Of a stretch of DNA of 11,182 bases, positions 1-6,183 are shown in pieces (position 1 is the first letter of the stretch; each line of letters begins with the position of its first letter). Location: the NCBI GenBank assembly GCA_902765035.1, contig CACWYF010000017.1, forward strand, positions 1 to 11,182, given 5' to 3'. Below the pieces are notes generated by a model. That model worked only from the letters and a program-made list of their open reading frames with translations, was not told the origin of the DNA and ran no database searches. Source of the stretch: an uncultured Eubacteriales bacterium (GTDB lineage Bacteria; Bacillota; Clostridia; Peptostreptococcales; Anaerovoracaceae). The translations under genes were made by a program, and so were the position numbers.

Positions 1-27
1 ATGTCCAGTCTTAATTCCATATCGCTC

Positions 28-486
28 CTAGAGTTTGCCGTTCAGGAAGTCCTTGACTATCTTGTTGACAGTAGAACCGTCTGCTGCATCCTTGAGTTCA
101 GCCATGACGCCCTTCATCAGAACGCCCATGTTCTTCATGCCTCCCTCGATACCGAGGTCTGCTGCTACAGCCTTGACTTTCTCTGCGATCTGCTCTGCAC
201 TCATCTCCTCAGGGAGATAAGCCTGCAGGATCTCGATCTCTTTCTTATATGCTTCAGTCATGTCATCTCTGCCTGCCTTGGCAAAGTCAGCAAGAGCATC
301 TGTCCTCATCTTGACCTGCTTCTTGATGATCTTAACGATATCCGCATCGTCAGAGATCTCTTCTCTCTGGTCAACCTCGTGCTGCTTGATAGCTGCTCTG
401 ACCAGATTGACGGTTTCCTTCCTGACTGAATCATGATTCTTCATGGCTTCCTTGTAGTCTGCCATTAGCTGTTCTTTGAGTCCCAT
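28..486 (-). CDS. yqeY: GatB/YqeY domain protein YqeY
   Basis: A 152-residue protein of the YqeY family. This is a stand-alone version of the helical tail domain of the amidotransferase subunit GatB, thought to contact tRNA, but the cellular role of free YqeY is not settled. Family features are the N-terminal helix with LKEQLMADYKEAMK (residues 3-16), the VRKETVNLVRAAIK block (21-34), the LQAYLPEEMS segment (87-96) and the Gly-rich GIEGGMKNMGVLMK turn (112-125). Its length is normal for the family. I chose the ATG at 486 over the in-frame ATG at 570 because AAGGAG lies just upstream (about 492-497). The longer form would start inside the hairpin that follows rpsU. It lies 97 bases after rpsU on the same strand, the usual pairing in Bacillota, so the two are probably partly co-transcribed. 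Assignment is firm; function is not. Confidence 0.95.
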   Translation of the reverse strand: MGLKEQLMADYKEAMKNHDSVRKETVNLVRAAIKQHEVDQREEISDDADIVKIIKKQVKMRTDALADFAKAGRDDMTEAYKKEIEILQAYLPEEMSAEQIAEKVKAVAADLGIEGGMKNMGVLMKGVMAELKDAADGSTVNKIVKDFLNGKL

Positions 487-529
487 AGTTTTGTCTCCTT
501 CCCGCCTTCCGTTTCCCTGCGGAAAGCTC

Positions 530-570
530 CTTATAAAAGCAAAATGCGAACGCCATTCCGGAGTTCGCAT
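530..570 (-). terminator. Terminator or attenuator hairpin between rpsU and yqeY
   Basis: On the minus strand a perfect 8-bp stem (ATGCGAAC at 544-551 pairing with GTTCGCAT at 563-570) with an 11-base loop is followed directly by a T-rich run (ATTTTGCTTTTAT). This has the form of a Rho-independent terminator. It begins 14 bases after the rpsU stop codon. Because yqeY follows with its own ribosome binding site and no obvious promoter between them, partial read-through is the likely arrangement. Confidence 0.7.
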
Positions 571-583
571 CTGTTATAGCTAA

Positions 584-763
584 TTAGTACTTGCGAGCCT
601 TCTTACGGGCAGCCTCAGACTTTTTCTTACGTCTTACGCTAGGCTTCTCATAATGCTCTCTCTTGCGAAGCTCAGCCATGACGCCGTCGCGAGCGCAAGA
701 TCTCTTAAATCTCCTAAGAGCACTTTCCAAGCTCTCGTTCTCTTTAACGATTACCTTTGCCAT
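584..763 (-). CDS. rpsU: 30S ribosomal protein S21
   Basis: A 59-residue, very basic protein that is plainly S21, a small-subunit protein that helps 16S rRNA pair with mRNA during initiation. It opens [20 protein letters not shown] and continues with [28 protein letters not shown], the family pattern. It ends in a Lys/Arg-rich tail ([11 protein letters not shown]). The ATG at 763 is preceded by GGAGGTGA, a near-perfect ribosome binding site. It is the first gene of a minus-strand unit with yqeY and has a consensus promoter about 50-90 bases upstream. A hairpin follows its stop codon, so most transcripts may end there. Confidence 0.97.
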   Translation of the reverse strand: MAKVIVKENESLESALRRFKRSCARDGVMAELRKREHYEKPSVRRKKKSEAARKKARKY

Positions 764-821
764 CTTCTTGTCTCACCTCCTGACGTCCTTGGATTACTGC
801 AGTCTTAACCGCAACGCAGAA

Positions 822-850
822 ATTGTACTACTGCAGTATCAAAAAGTCAA
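822..850 (-). promoter_or_regulatory. Sigma-A promoter of rpsU
   Basis: On the minus strand TTGACT (845-850) and TACAAT (822-827) are separated by exactly 17 bases, a near-consensus housekeeping promoter. It predicts a start site near 815 and a leader of about 50 nucleotides before rpsU. Confidence 0.85.
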
Positions 851-868
851 CAGTAAAACATCAGTGGC

Positions 869-940
869 AGTCCGGACTCAGCCGGGAGATGCGAATACCC
901 GGCCGTCTGCGTATCCTCAATGATCCCGCAGGTCCCGACC
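869..940. other. GC-rich block of consecutive inverted repeats
   Basis: Four short inverted repeats sit in about 70 bases. They are the palindrome AGTCCGGACT (869-878), GCCGGG (881-886) with CCCGGC (898-903), CTGCG (907-911) with CGCAG (927-931), and GGTCCCGACC (931-940, GGTC/GACC arms). The block is much richer in G+C than the flanking AT-rich promoters. No T-tract follows on either strand, so it is not a simple terminator. It lies upstream of the main rpsU promoter. A weaker extended -10 (TGGTACAAT, minus strand, 947-955) could transcribe it, which would make it a structured 5' leader; that is inference. Confidence 0.4.
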
Positions 941-995
941 GAATTAATTGTACCACAATATTTATGGATTAATGAAGAAAAACAGCACAATATGT

Positions 996-1024
996 TTGAT
1001 TAATTTGGGCAATTAACTTATTAT
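996..1024 (+). promoter_or_regulatory. Likely promoter of the amidase gene
   Basis: TTGATT (996-1001) and TATTAT (1019-1024) are 17 bases apart in an AT-rich stretch, 38 bases before the amidase start codon. A strong GGAGG ribosome binding site follows at 1052-1056. Confidence 0.55.
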
Positions 1025-1061
1025 AGTATTCGTATAAACAGGTCCGGAAACGGAGGATCAA

Positions 1062-1982
1062 ATGCAGCTTAGCGATGCTGAGATCAGAGAGATACTGATC
1101 CGCAGAAAAAGAGAAAAACAACGCAGGCTTCGGCGGCGAAGGCGCAGGATGTTCATTATACTCCTGCTTCTTATCGTGCTCGTTTTCGTTCTGGTCAAAG
1201 TGATCGGTCACGGCGGAAAGAAGTCCGCTGAGGATAAAAAGTCTGCAGGTGCAGCCGCATCAGGTGAAACCCGCGGCATCATCTTCATCGACCCCGGTCA
1301 CGGAGGAATGGACTCAGGATCAGATGATGATAATGACAGATACGAGAAGGACGACACTCTGAAGCTAGGACTTGCCGTCAGGAATCAGCTTGAAACGCTG
1401 GGCTTCAAGGTAGTGATGTCCCGCACTGAAGATGAGATGGTGGACAGGACCGAGCGCGGATTGATGGCCAACAAAGCCGACGCACAGCTCTTCGTTTCCA
1501 TTCACCGCAACAAAGCCGACAGCGGCGGTCAGGGCGTCGAGGGCTTCATTCCTAAGGAGAATGATAAGGAATCAAGGCTTCTCGGTGAGAACATCATGCA
1601 CTTTCTCGGAAGAGCAGGTTTCAAAGAGAGGACTATAAGAGCAGGAACGCTTGTAGACCCTGATGACGATTATGAAGAGAACGCTGCGGCAGAGATGCCT
1701 TCTGTACTGATCGAAGTAGGCTTTCTCAGCAGCGACGATGACAACTACAGGTTCGACAAATATCTTGACAAGAACGCAAAAGCAATTGCCGATGCAATCA
1801 ACTACACCTTCATGCAGCTGCACGATCCTGATGCAGCTGCCGAATATGCAAAGATGATGACTCAGACAGACGAAGTCCTTGAGACAGCCCTCACTGCTAC
1901 AGGCGAGGCTCTCAGCGGTCTTAATGCGATCCAGAGCAGAGCCGCAGACGGAACCATTGAAGGCATCGACCCTGAAGCATAA
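1062..1982 (+). CDS. Membrane-anchored N-acetylmuramoyl-L-alanine amidase (Amidase_3)
   Basis: A 306-residue zinc-dependent cell-wall hydrolase of the Amidase_3 family, which cuts the bond between MurNAc and the stem peptide L-alanine. Residues 1-29 are cytoplasmic and strikingly Arg/Lys-rich. Residues 30-48 form one membrane span (MFIILLLLIVLVFVLVKVI), so the topology is N-in with the enzyme outside. After a short linker the catalytic domain runs from about 72 to 252. Zinc ligands are H80 in DPGHGG, E95 and H148 in SIHRN, and the catalytic Glu is E218 in LIEVGFLSS. A tail of about 50 residues follows that I do not recognise as SPOR or any wall-binding repeat. GGAGG lies 5 bases before the ATG. 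The gene has its own promoter and terminator. It resembles CwlD-type enzymes in layout, but I would not assign that name. Confidence 0.93.
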   Translation: MQLSDAEIREILIRRKREKQRRLRRRRRRMFIILLLLIVLVFVLVKVIGHGGKKSAEDKKSAGAAASGETRGIIFIDPGHGGMDSGSDDDNDRYEKDDTLKLGLAVRNQLETLGFKVVMSRTEDEMVDRTERGLMANKADAQLFVSIHRNKADSGGQGVEGFIPKENDKESRLLGENIMHFLGRAGFKERTIRAGTLVDPDDDYEENAAAEMPSVLIEVGFLSSDDDNYRFDKYLDKNAKAIADAINYTFMQLHDPDAAAEYAKMMTQTDEVLETALTATGEALSGLNAIQSRAADGTIEGIDPEA

Positions 1983-2019
1983 AAGACCGGATGACGCATA
2001 CTGCGAAATCCGGTCTTTT
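1981..2019. terminator. Bidirectional terminator between convergent genes
   Basis: A perfect 12-bp inverted repeat (AAAAGACCGGAT at 1981-1992, ATCCGGTCTTTT at 2008-2019) contains a smaller inner stem (CGCA/TGCG). It overlaps the amidase stop codon and lies 31 bases past the end of the convergent PyrK-like gene. The A/T ends give a T-run in both directions, so it can serve both genes. Confidence 0.88.
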
Positions 2020-2050
2020 GAATTACGTGTTATTCAGTTGTGATCAGTGA

Positions 2051-2776
2051 TCAGCTGCTCAGCTCATTCCACCTGATCTCATTCTTATCATATACCGGCC
2101 CGTCATTTATGGAGCTTGTGTCGCCGAGCCTTGTCGGCACGATGAGCTCCCCTTCCGGTTCTGATGTCGTGAGCATCTGGTTGCTGAGACTAAACTGTCC
2201 CTTGCTGCATCTGAGTACAAGTTTTTTCAGCATTGGCAGTGATCCGCTTGCACATACATATTCGGCATCTCGTATCACATCAGCCGCAGTCCCCTCTCTT
2301 CCGTTGCTGCCGTCAAGAGTCAGCACCTCGATCTCATTGCAGATCATACGGAAGGATTCGACCATATATATGTCAGATTTTGTATCATAGCCGAGAACAG
2401 CCTTGAAACTTTTGCCTCTTGTGAGAAGGCATCTGGCGAGTTCGAGCATCTCAGCTACTCCTGCGCCGTCTGCAACAAGATATGCCCCGTCCGGAACTTC
2501 GTCTACATTGAACCCGTTCCCGAGTCCTGTGATCGATCCGACCTCAGTGCCTACCTCTGTAGCAAGAAGCTGCTCCCCTTCCTCACAGTCTGCCCTGAAT
2601 ACTACTGAAAACCTGTTGCTGTCATAATCACAGACAGGAAAAGGTCTTACAAGCCCGCCGGCCTCTATCATCGCAAACTGTCCGGGTCTCCTGAATCTGC
2701 AGTCATCTGTGCTGAATGTGATCTTGTAAACATCGTTTGCAAGATGCTCCTTGTGAGCTACTTTACTTTTGTTCAT
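2051..2776 (-). CDS. PyrK-like flavoprotein lacking the [2Fe-2S] cysteines
   Basis: A 241-residue member of the ferredoxin-reductase superfamily, closest in pattern to PyrK, the electron-transfer subunit of class 1B dihydroorotate dehydrogenase. The FAD half shows PGQF (31-34), the flavin-binding RPFPVC (44-49) and LGNGF (85-89). The NAD half shows VADGAGVAEMLELARCL (101-117), where PyrK normally has a Gly-rich GGGIG-type loop, then VLGYDTKSDIYM, LDGSNGREGTAADV (154-167) and YVCASGSLPMLKKL (173-186). PyrK proteins then carry four Cys for a [2Fe-2S] cluster. Here the equivalent stretch (about 200-226, ending INDGPVYD) has none of them: the positions read T, E, L and I/N by hand alignment. No pyrD is visible nearby. 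The start codon overlaps the end of the RDD gene by 14 bases, suggesting translational coupling. NAD(P)H and flavin chemistry is possible; pyrimidine synthesis is doubtful. Confidence 0.75.
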   Translation of the reverse strand: MNKSKVAHKEHLANDVYKITFSTDDCRFRRPGQFAMIEAGGLVRPFPVCDYDSNRFSVVFRADCEEGEQLLATEVGTEVGSITGLGNGFNVDEVPDGAYLVADGAGVAEMLELARCLLTRGKSFKAVLGYDTKSDIYMVESFRMICNEIEVLTLDGSNGREGTAADVIRDAEYVCASGSLPMLKKLVLRCSKGQFSLSNQMLTTSEPEGELIVPTRLGDTSSINDGPVYDKNEIRWNELSS

Positions 2777-3653
2777 CTATATCATCCGTCCTTGCATTGA
2801 CTGTGTCATAATCAGTCCTGTCAGCAGTTTCTGCTGCTGCCTGCTTTGCTGTCTCTACTACAACATCTGCTGCGTCAAGCACGCTGCCCGGAAGCTCGAT
2901 CACTGAAGGCTTCTCATCCACGGCAGCAGTTTCCCCCGCGGACACAGGTTCACTTTCGGCTGTCTTCTGAGGTACGGAGGTATTGACTGTAACAGGCAGA
3001 GGTGCAGATTTAGGTTCCGGGGTATCTGCTGTCACCGGTACAGGTGCAGACTTAGGTGCCGGTCTCTGCACCGGTTCAGCCGCCGGAACAGGTCTTGCCG
3101 CTGAAGCCTGCCGGCCTGAGGCTGCATTCATTGCTTCAGACTCTTTCAGATCAACTACATAGGTATCCAGGATCTTGTCGTGCCATCCTCTGTTCCTATC
3201 ATCTATAAGGATCCAGATGAATCCGAGAAGAAATACTGAACCCGAAGCACCTTTTACGATCCATTCCCTGAACAGCATCTTCCAGAAACCGATCGGCTCG
3301 CCGTCTTTACTCGATACGACCTGCAGACCGAGAGCAGCTTTTCCTATGGTCTTTGACTTATTGAAAAATACAAGCTGTATTACCAGGTACGCAATACTCA
3401 GAAGCATGGATATGATGAGTGCCGCAACAGTTCCGGCTGAAAGCCCGCTGTTATATCCGTATCCATAGCCGTATCCGAAACCCGGAGCCCCGAATCCGTA
3501 ACCGTAATTCCCGTATGCTATCTCATTCGCGATCATTACGACAGCTGCAACAAACGCTATGAAGCATGATACTGCAGGAATGACCATATCTATGCATGCC
3601 GCGCCGAATCTTTTTCCCCTTGACGCGAGTTTCATTGCTTTTCTTCTGCTCAT
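2763..3653 (-). CDS. RDD family membrane protein with Tyr/Gly-rich loop and Pro-rich tail
   Basis: A 296-residue RDD-domain protein. These are small membrane proteins of mostly unknown role; some have been linked to ion exchange. The domain covers residues about 10-168. It starts with the entry motif RFGAACID (15-22), then spans near 24-42, 75-97 and 131-150. TIGKAALGLQVV (102-113) and DDRNRGWHDKILDTYVV (151-167) are the diagnostic family blocks. The loop between the first two spans is an unusual run of Gly and Tyr (47-68). The last 128 residues are a hydrophilic tail with two copies of a PKSAPxPVT unit, rich in Pro, Ala and Glu. I chose the ATG at 3653 because AGGAAAGG precedes it. An in-frame ATG at 3698 would add 15 residues but has no ribosome binding site. 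It heads a two-gene unit with the PyrK-like gene. Confidence 0.88.
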   Translation of the reverse strand: MSRRKAMKLASRGKRFGAACIDMVIPAVSCFIAFVAAVVMIANEIAYGNYGYGFGAPGFGYGYGYGYNSGLSAGTVAALIISMLLSIAYLVIQLVFFNKSKTIGKAALGLQVVSSKDGEPIGFWKMLFREWIVKGASGSVFLLGFIWILIDDRNRGWHDKILDTYVVDLKESEAMNAASGRQASAARPVPAAEPVQRPAPKSAPVPVTADTPEPKSAPLPVTVNTSVPQKTAESEPVSAGETAAVDEKPSVIELPGSVLDAADVVVETAKQAAAETADRTDYDTVNARTDDIDEQK

Positions 3654-3716
3654 CAACCTTTCCTCTCTGCTGCCGCAATTCGTCATTGAGACAGTCATTT
3701 AAGTAAATTCAACAAT

Positions 3717-3722
3717 ATTATA
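3717..3722 (-). promoter_or_regulatory. Probable -10 element for the RDD gene
   Basis: A perfect TATAAT lies on the minus strand, 64 bases before the RDD start codon and after the terminator of the iron-sulfur operon. No good -35 hexamer sits 16-18 bases upstream; the sequence there is A-rich. The promoter may be weak or activator-dependent. The rest of the 3654-3763 gap is AT-rich with no other feature I can support. Confidence 0.4.
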
Positions 3723-3764
3723 CACTATTAGTGGTTAATTTTTTGTATAAATAATATACAATGC

Positions 3765-3812
3765 GCAAAAGCAAAGCCCGCTCTATTATACAAGCGGGCG
3801 GTTTGTTTTTGC
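3765..3812 (-). terminator. Terminator of the iscR-nifS-nifU operon
   Basis: A 6-bp perfect GC stem (GCCCGC/GCGGGC at 3776-3781 and 3794-3799) with a 12-base loop is followed on the minus strand by TTTGCTTTTG. Flanking A and T runs extend the pairing. It lies about 55 bases after the nifU stop codon. A T-rich run also follows on the plus strand, but no plus-strand gene enters here. Confidence 0.85.
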
Positions 3813-3852
3813 TATTAATTATCTTGATATCCTGACCATGTGGTATAGAAAA

Positions 3853-4272
3853 CTAGTCTTCGTGTGGTTCGAAACCTACAAGGCTCTCAGGCATCTCTCT
3901 GCCGCTTCTTGTATAGTAGTCGACCAGAGCAGCCTTGATAGCATCCTCTGCGAGAACTGAGCAGTGGATCTTTCTTGCAGGAAGTCCGTCAAGAGCCTCA
4001 ACTACAGCCTTATTGGTAAGTTCGAGAGCCTCATCAAGAGACTTTCCCTTGATAAGCTCAGTTGCCATGGAGCTTGTAGCGATAGCGCTGCCGCATCCGA
4101 AAGTCTTGAACTTGACGTCTGCGATCTTATCGTCTTCTATCTTGAGATACATCTTCATGATGTCTCCGCAGAGAGGATTACCTACTTCGCCGATACCATC
4201 AGCATCTTCAATAACTCCTACATTGCGAGGGTGCTCAAAATGATCCATTACCTTATCTGTATACAGTGACAT
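3853..4272 (-). CDS. nifU: NifU/IscU-type iron-sulfur cluster scaffold
   Basis: A 139-residue scaffold on which [2Fe-2S] and [4Fe-4S] clusters are built before transfer to target proteins in the cytoplasm. The three ligand cysteines are present: C35 in GNPLCGD, C60 in KTFGCGSAIATSS and C104 in RKIHCSVLAEDAI. The cluster-labilising D37 and conserved H103 are also there. The LPARK segment (97-101) stands where IscU proteins carry the LPPVK chaperone-binding motif, so HscA-type handling is uncertain. The length matches the single-domain Clostridia-type NifU, without the extra NifU ferredoxin and C-terminal domains. AAAGGAG precedes the ATG. It is the last gene of the operon, 59 bases after nifS, and is followed by a terminator. 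Confidence 0.96.
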   Translation of the reverse strand: MSLYTDKVMDHFEHPRNVGVIEDADGIGEVGNPLCGDIMKMYLKIEDDKIADVKFKTFGCGSAIATSSMATELIKGKSLDEALELTNKAVVEALDGLPARKIHCSVLAEDAIKAALVDYYTRSGREMPESLVGFEPHED

Positions 4273-4331
4273 TTCTTGTCTCCTTTCACCTTATATATCT
4301 ACATTTTGGTTATATTCTTCTGCCGGTCTGA

Positions 4332-5534
4332 TCAGGCATGTTCAGGAACGCAGTGTTCTCTCTTGCCTGTAAGAAGGTCTTCCCAGTATGGCGACATCGA
4401 TCTGTAGTATTCAACTACCTGATGTACCTTCTCGATTATGTAATCGACCTGCTCTTCATCATTATTGATGTCAAGGCTGAATCTCAGGGAACCATGTGCT
4501 GCTTCCACAGGAACTCCCATTCCTGTGAGAACATGTGACGGGTCAAGGGATTCGCTGGTGCATGCTGATCCGGATGAGCATTCGATGCCGTACATATCGA
4601 GATGCAGGAGAAGGCTCTCACCCTCAACGCCCTCGAACGACCAGTTGACGTTACCCGGAAGCCTCTTGACAGGGTCACCGTTGAGCTGCGAATAAGGAAT
4701 GTCCTTGAGACCTGCGATCAGTCTGTCTCTCAGAGCTTTTACTTTGCTCATGTTGGCATCCATATTGTCACAGCCTTCCTTCAGTGCAGCTGCCATAGCA
4801 GCGATGCCGGGAACATTGACCGTACCGGCTCTCTTGCCTCTCTCCTGAGCTCCGCCTTCAATTACATTCACAAGGCGGATGCCGTTGCGTGCATACAGGA
4901 TTCCTACGCCCTTAGGACCGTGGAATTTGTGACCTGACATCGAGAGCATGTCGATATTCATAGCCTGTACATCTATAGGAAGATGAGCAGCTGCCTGAAC
5001 GGCGTCTGTGTGGAACAGAACACCCTTTTCCTTGCATACAGCTCCGATCTCAGGGATCGGCTGGATAGCGCCCATCTCATTATTTGCAAACATTACGGAT
5101 ACAAGTGCGGTATCTTCTCTTATAGCATCCTCAACATCCTTGACATCTACGATGCCGTTGCTCTGCGGCTTGAGGTATGTGACTTCAAAACCTTCCTTCT
5201 CGAGCTTTGCCATAGTGTGCAGGATAGCATGGTGCTCGATATTGAGTGTAATGAGATGCTTTTTGCCTTTGCGTACAAGGCCTCTTGCAGCACTCAGAAG
5301 GGCCTGGTTGTCAGCCTCCGAGCCGCCGGAAGTAAAGTAGATCTCGTTAGGATTCTTAGCGTTGATACAGGATGCCACGATCTCTCTTGCTTCATCGAGC
5401 ACTTCCTGTGTACGCTGACCATCGCTGTGCAGGCTGTTAGGGTTGCCGTTGTAATTGTCAAGGCATTCTATCAGCTTGTCTCTTGCAGTTTTGCTGAGAT
5501 AAGTAGTTGCCGCATTGTCCGCATATACCTTCAT
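4332..5534 (-). CDS. nifS: Cysteine desulfurase NifS/IscS
   Basis: A 400-residue PLP enzyme that takes sulfur from L-cysteine, giving alanine and an enzyme persulfide that feeds the scaffold NifU. It has the class V aminotransferase fold with an N-terminal YADNAATT block (4-11). H101 lies in the NIEHHAI stretch, D177 and Q180 in HTDAVQ, and the PLP lysine K203 in SMSGHKFHGPKG. The catalytic loop CSSGSAC carries C325, followed by TSESLDPSHVL. This loop has the long group I (NifS/IscS) form rather than the SufS form. Length is normal. AAGGAG precedes the ATG, and the gap to iscR is only 18 bases. It is the middle gene of the operon. No tRNA thiolation gene (mnmA), often next to it in Bacillota, is present here. 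Confidence 0.97.
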   Translation of the reverse strand: MKVYADNAATTYLSKTARDKLIECLDNYNGNPNSLHSDGQRTQEVLDEAREIVASCINAKNPNEIYFTSGGSEADNQALLSAARGLVRKGKKHLITLNIEHHAILHTMAKLEKEGFEVTYLKPQSNGIVDVKDVEDAIREDTALVSVMFANNEMGAIQPIPEIGAVCKEKGVLFHTDAVQAAAHLPIDVQAMNIDMLSMSGHKFHGPKGVGILYARNGIRLVNVIEGGAQERGKRAGTVNVPGIAAMAAALKEGCDNMDANMSKVKALRDRLIAGLKDIPYSQLNGDPVKRLPGNVNWSFEGVEGESLLLHLDMYGIECSSGSACTSESLDPSHVLTGMGVPVEAAHGSLRFSLDINNDEEQVDYIIEKVHQVVEYYRSMSPYWEDLLTGKREHCVPEHA

Positions 5535-5552
5535 CTTCTCTTCTCCTTAATA

Positions 5553-6005
5553 TTATTCAGAATCACACTGATCGCAGTAATCTCCGAGCATCTTTTTACG
5601 ATTACCCTTAATTATGTCATCCAGAGTGATTTTGCTCAGATACTGTTCAATGACTTTATCAAGTCCCGCCCACAGAGGAAGCGTGCTGCATGTCGCAGCC
5701 TTCTCGCACTGCACTCCGTCCTGCATTATGCAGTTTACCGGTGCAAGTGTCCCCTCCGTCAGGAGCAGAATTTCATTGATACTGTATTCCTCCGGTGATC
5801 TTGCCAGCTTATATCCGCCGTTCTTGCCCCTCAGACTCTGGAGCAGGCCTCCTTTGTTCAGAATGGAGATGATGCTCTCGAGATATTTCATTGAGAGGTT
5901 CTCACGCTCAGCTATATCTGAAAGAGATACATAGCCTCCATCGGACAGCTTTGCCAGATCAACCATTACTGTCAGAGCATATCTGCCCTTGGTTGAAACC
6001 ATCAT
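5553..6005 (-). CDS. iscR: Rrf2-family iron-sulfur regulator IscR
   Basis: A 150-residue transcription factor that binds a [2Fe-2S] cluster and controls iron-sulfur assembly genes. Its winged helix-turn-helix (about 1-70) has the family start MMVSTKGRYALTVMVDLA, the recognition region LSMKYLESIISILNKGGLL and the wing SLRGKNGGYKLAR. The cluster cysteines C92, C100 and C106 match the three-Cys spacing of IscR, which supports IscR over CymR, the cysteine regulator that lacks them. A further CxxC pair (C144, C147) at the C-terminus is not part of the usual cluster site. Two adjacent ATGs occur; the first (6005) sits 7 bases from AGGAGG. It heads the operon, and a palindrome inside its promoter suggests autorepression. 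Confidence 0.93.
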   Translation of the reverse strand: MMVSTKGRYALTVMVDLAKLSDGGYVSLSDIAERENLSMKYLESIISILNKGGLLQSLRGKNGGYKLARSPEEYSINEILLLTEGTLAPVNCIMQDGVQCEKAATCSTLPLWAGLDKVIEQYLSKITLDDIIKGNRKKMLGDYCDQCDSE

Positions 6006-6080
6006 TGTGATGCCTCCTGTTCTCTGCCGTGAAGCCTCCAGACGCCGCTCTTTCAGCTGCTGTCTGTCACGACCTTATAA

Positions 6081-6109
6081 ATCCTACCACCGCGGTAGGA
6101 ATAAGTCAA
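6081..6109 (-). promoter_or_regulatory. Promoter of the iscR operon
   Basis: On the minus strand TTGACT (6104-6109) and TAGGAT (6081-6086) are separated by 17 bases. The predicted start is near 6074, about 70 bases before iscR. The spacer is largely made of the palindrome described separately, so a bound repressor would block RNA polymerase directly. Confidence 0.75.
6082..6100. promoter_or_regulatory. Putative IscR/Rrf2 operator palindrome
   Basis: TCCTACC (6082-6088) and GGTAGGA (6094-6100) form a perfect 7-bp inverted repeat with a 5-base centre. It covers the -10 hexamer and most of the promoter spacer. Its CC-TA-GG layout resembles type 2 IscR sites. Its position in front of iscR makes autoregulation the natural reading, but binding is inferred. 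Confidence 0.65.
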
Positions 6110-6183
6110 CATAATTATGCAGATACCGTTAAAGCTTTCAAAAAAATACCGCCCTCAGCCCTTTACGAAAAACTCTTTCGCGC

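Noticed and set aside
1..429. 142-codon open frame on the plus strand
   Set aside because: It is antisense to yqeY, has no ribosome binding site in view, and its translation resembles no protein family, while the opposite strand is clearly YqeY.
3654..3698. N-terminal extension of the RDD protein to the ATG at 3698
   Set aside because: No ribosome binding site precedes it, while the ATG at 3653 has AGGAAAGG at a good distance.
4983..5798. 271-codon open frame on the plus strand spanning the nifS-iscR junction
   Set aside because: It is long but runs antisense across two well-conserved genes and their 18-base gap, and has no recognisable domain.
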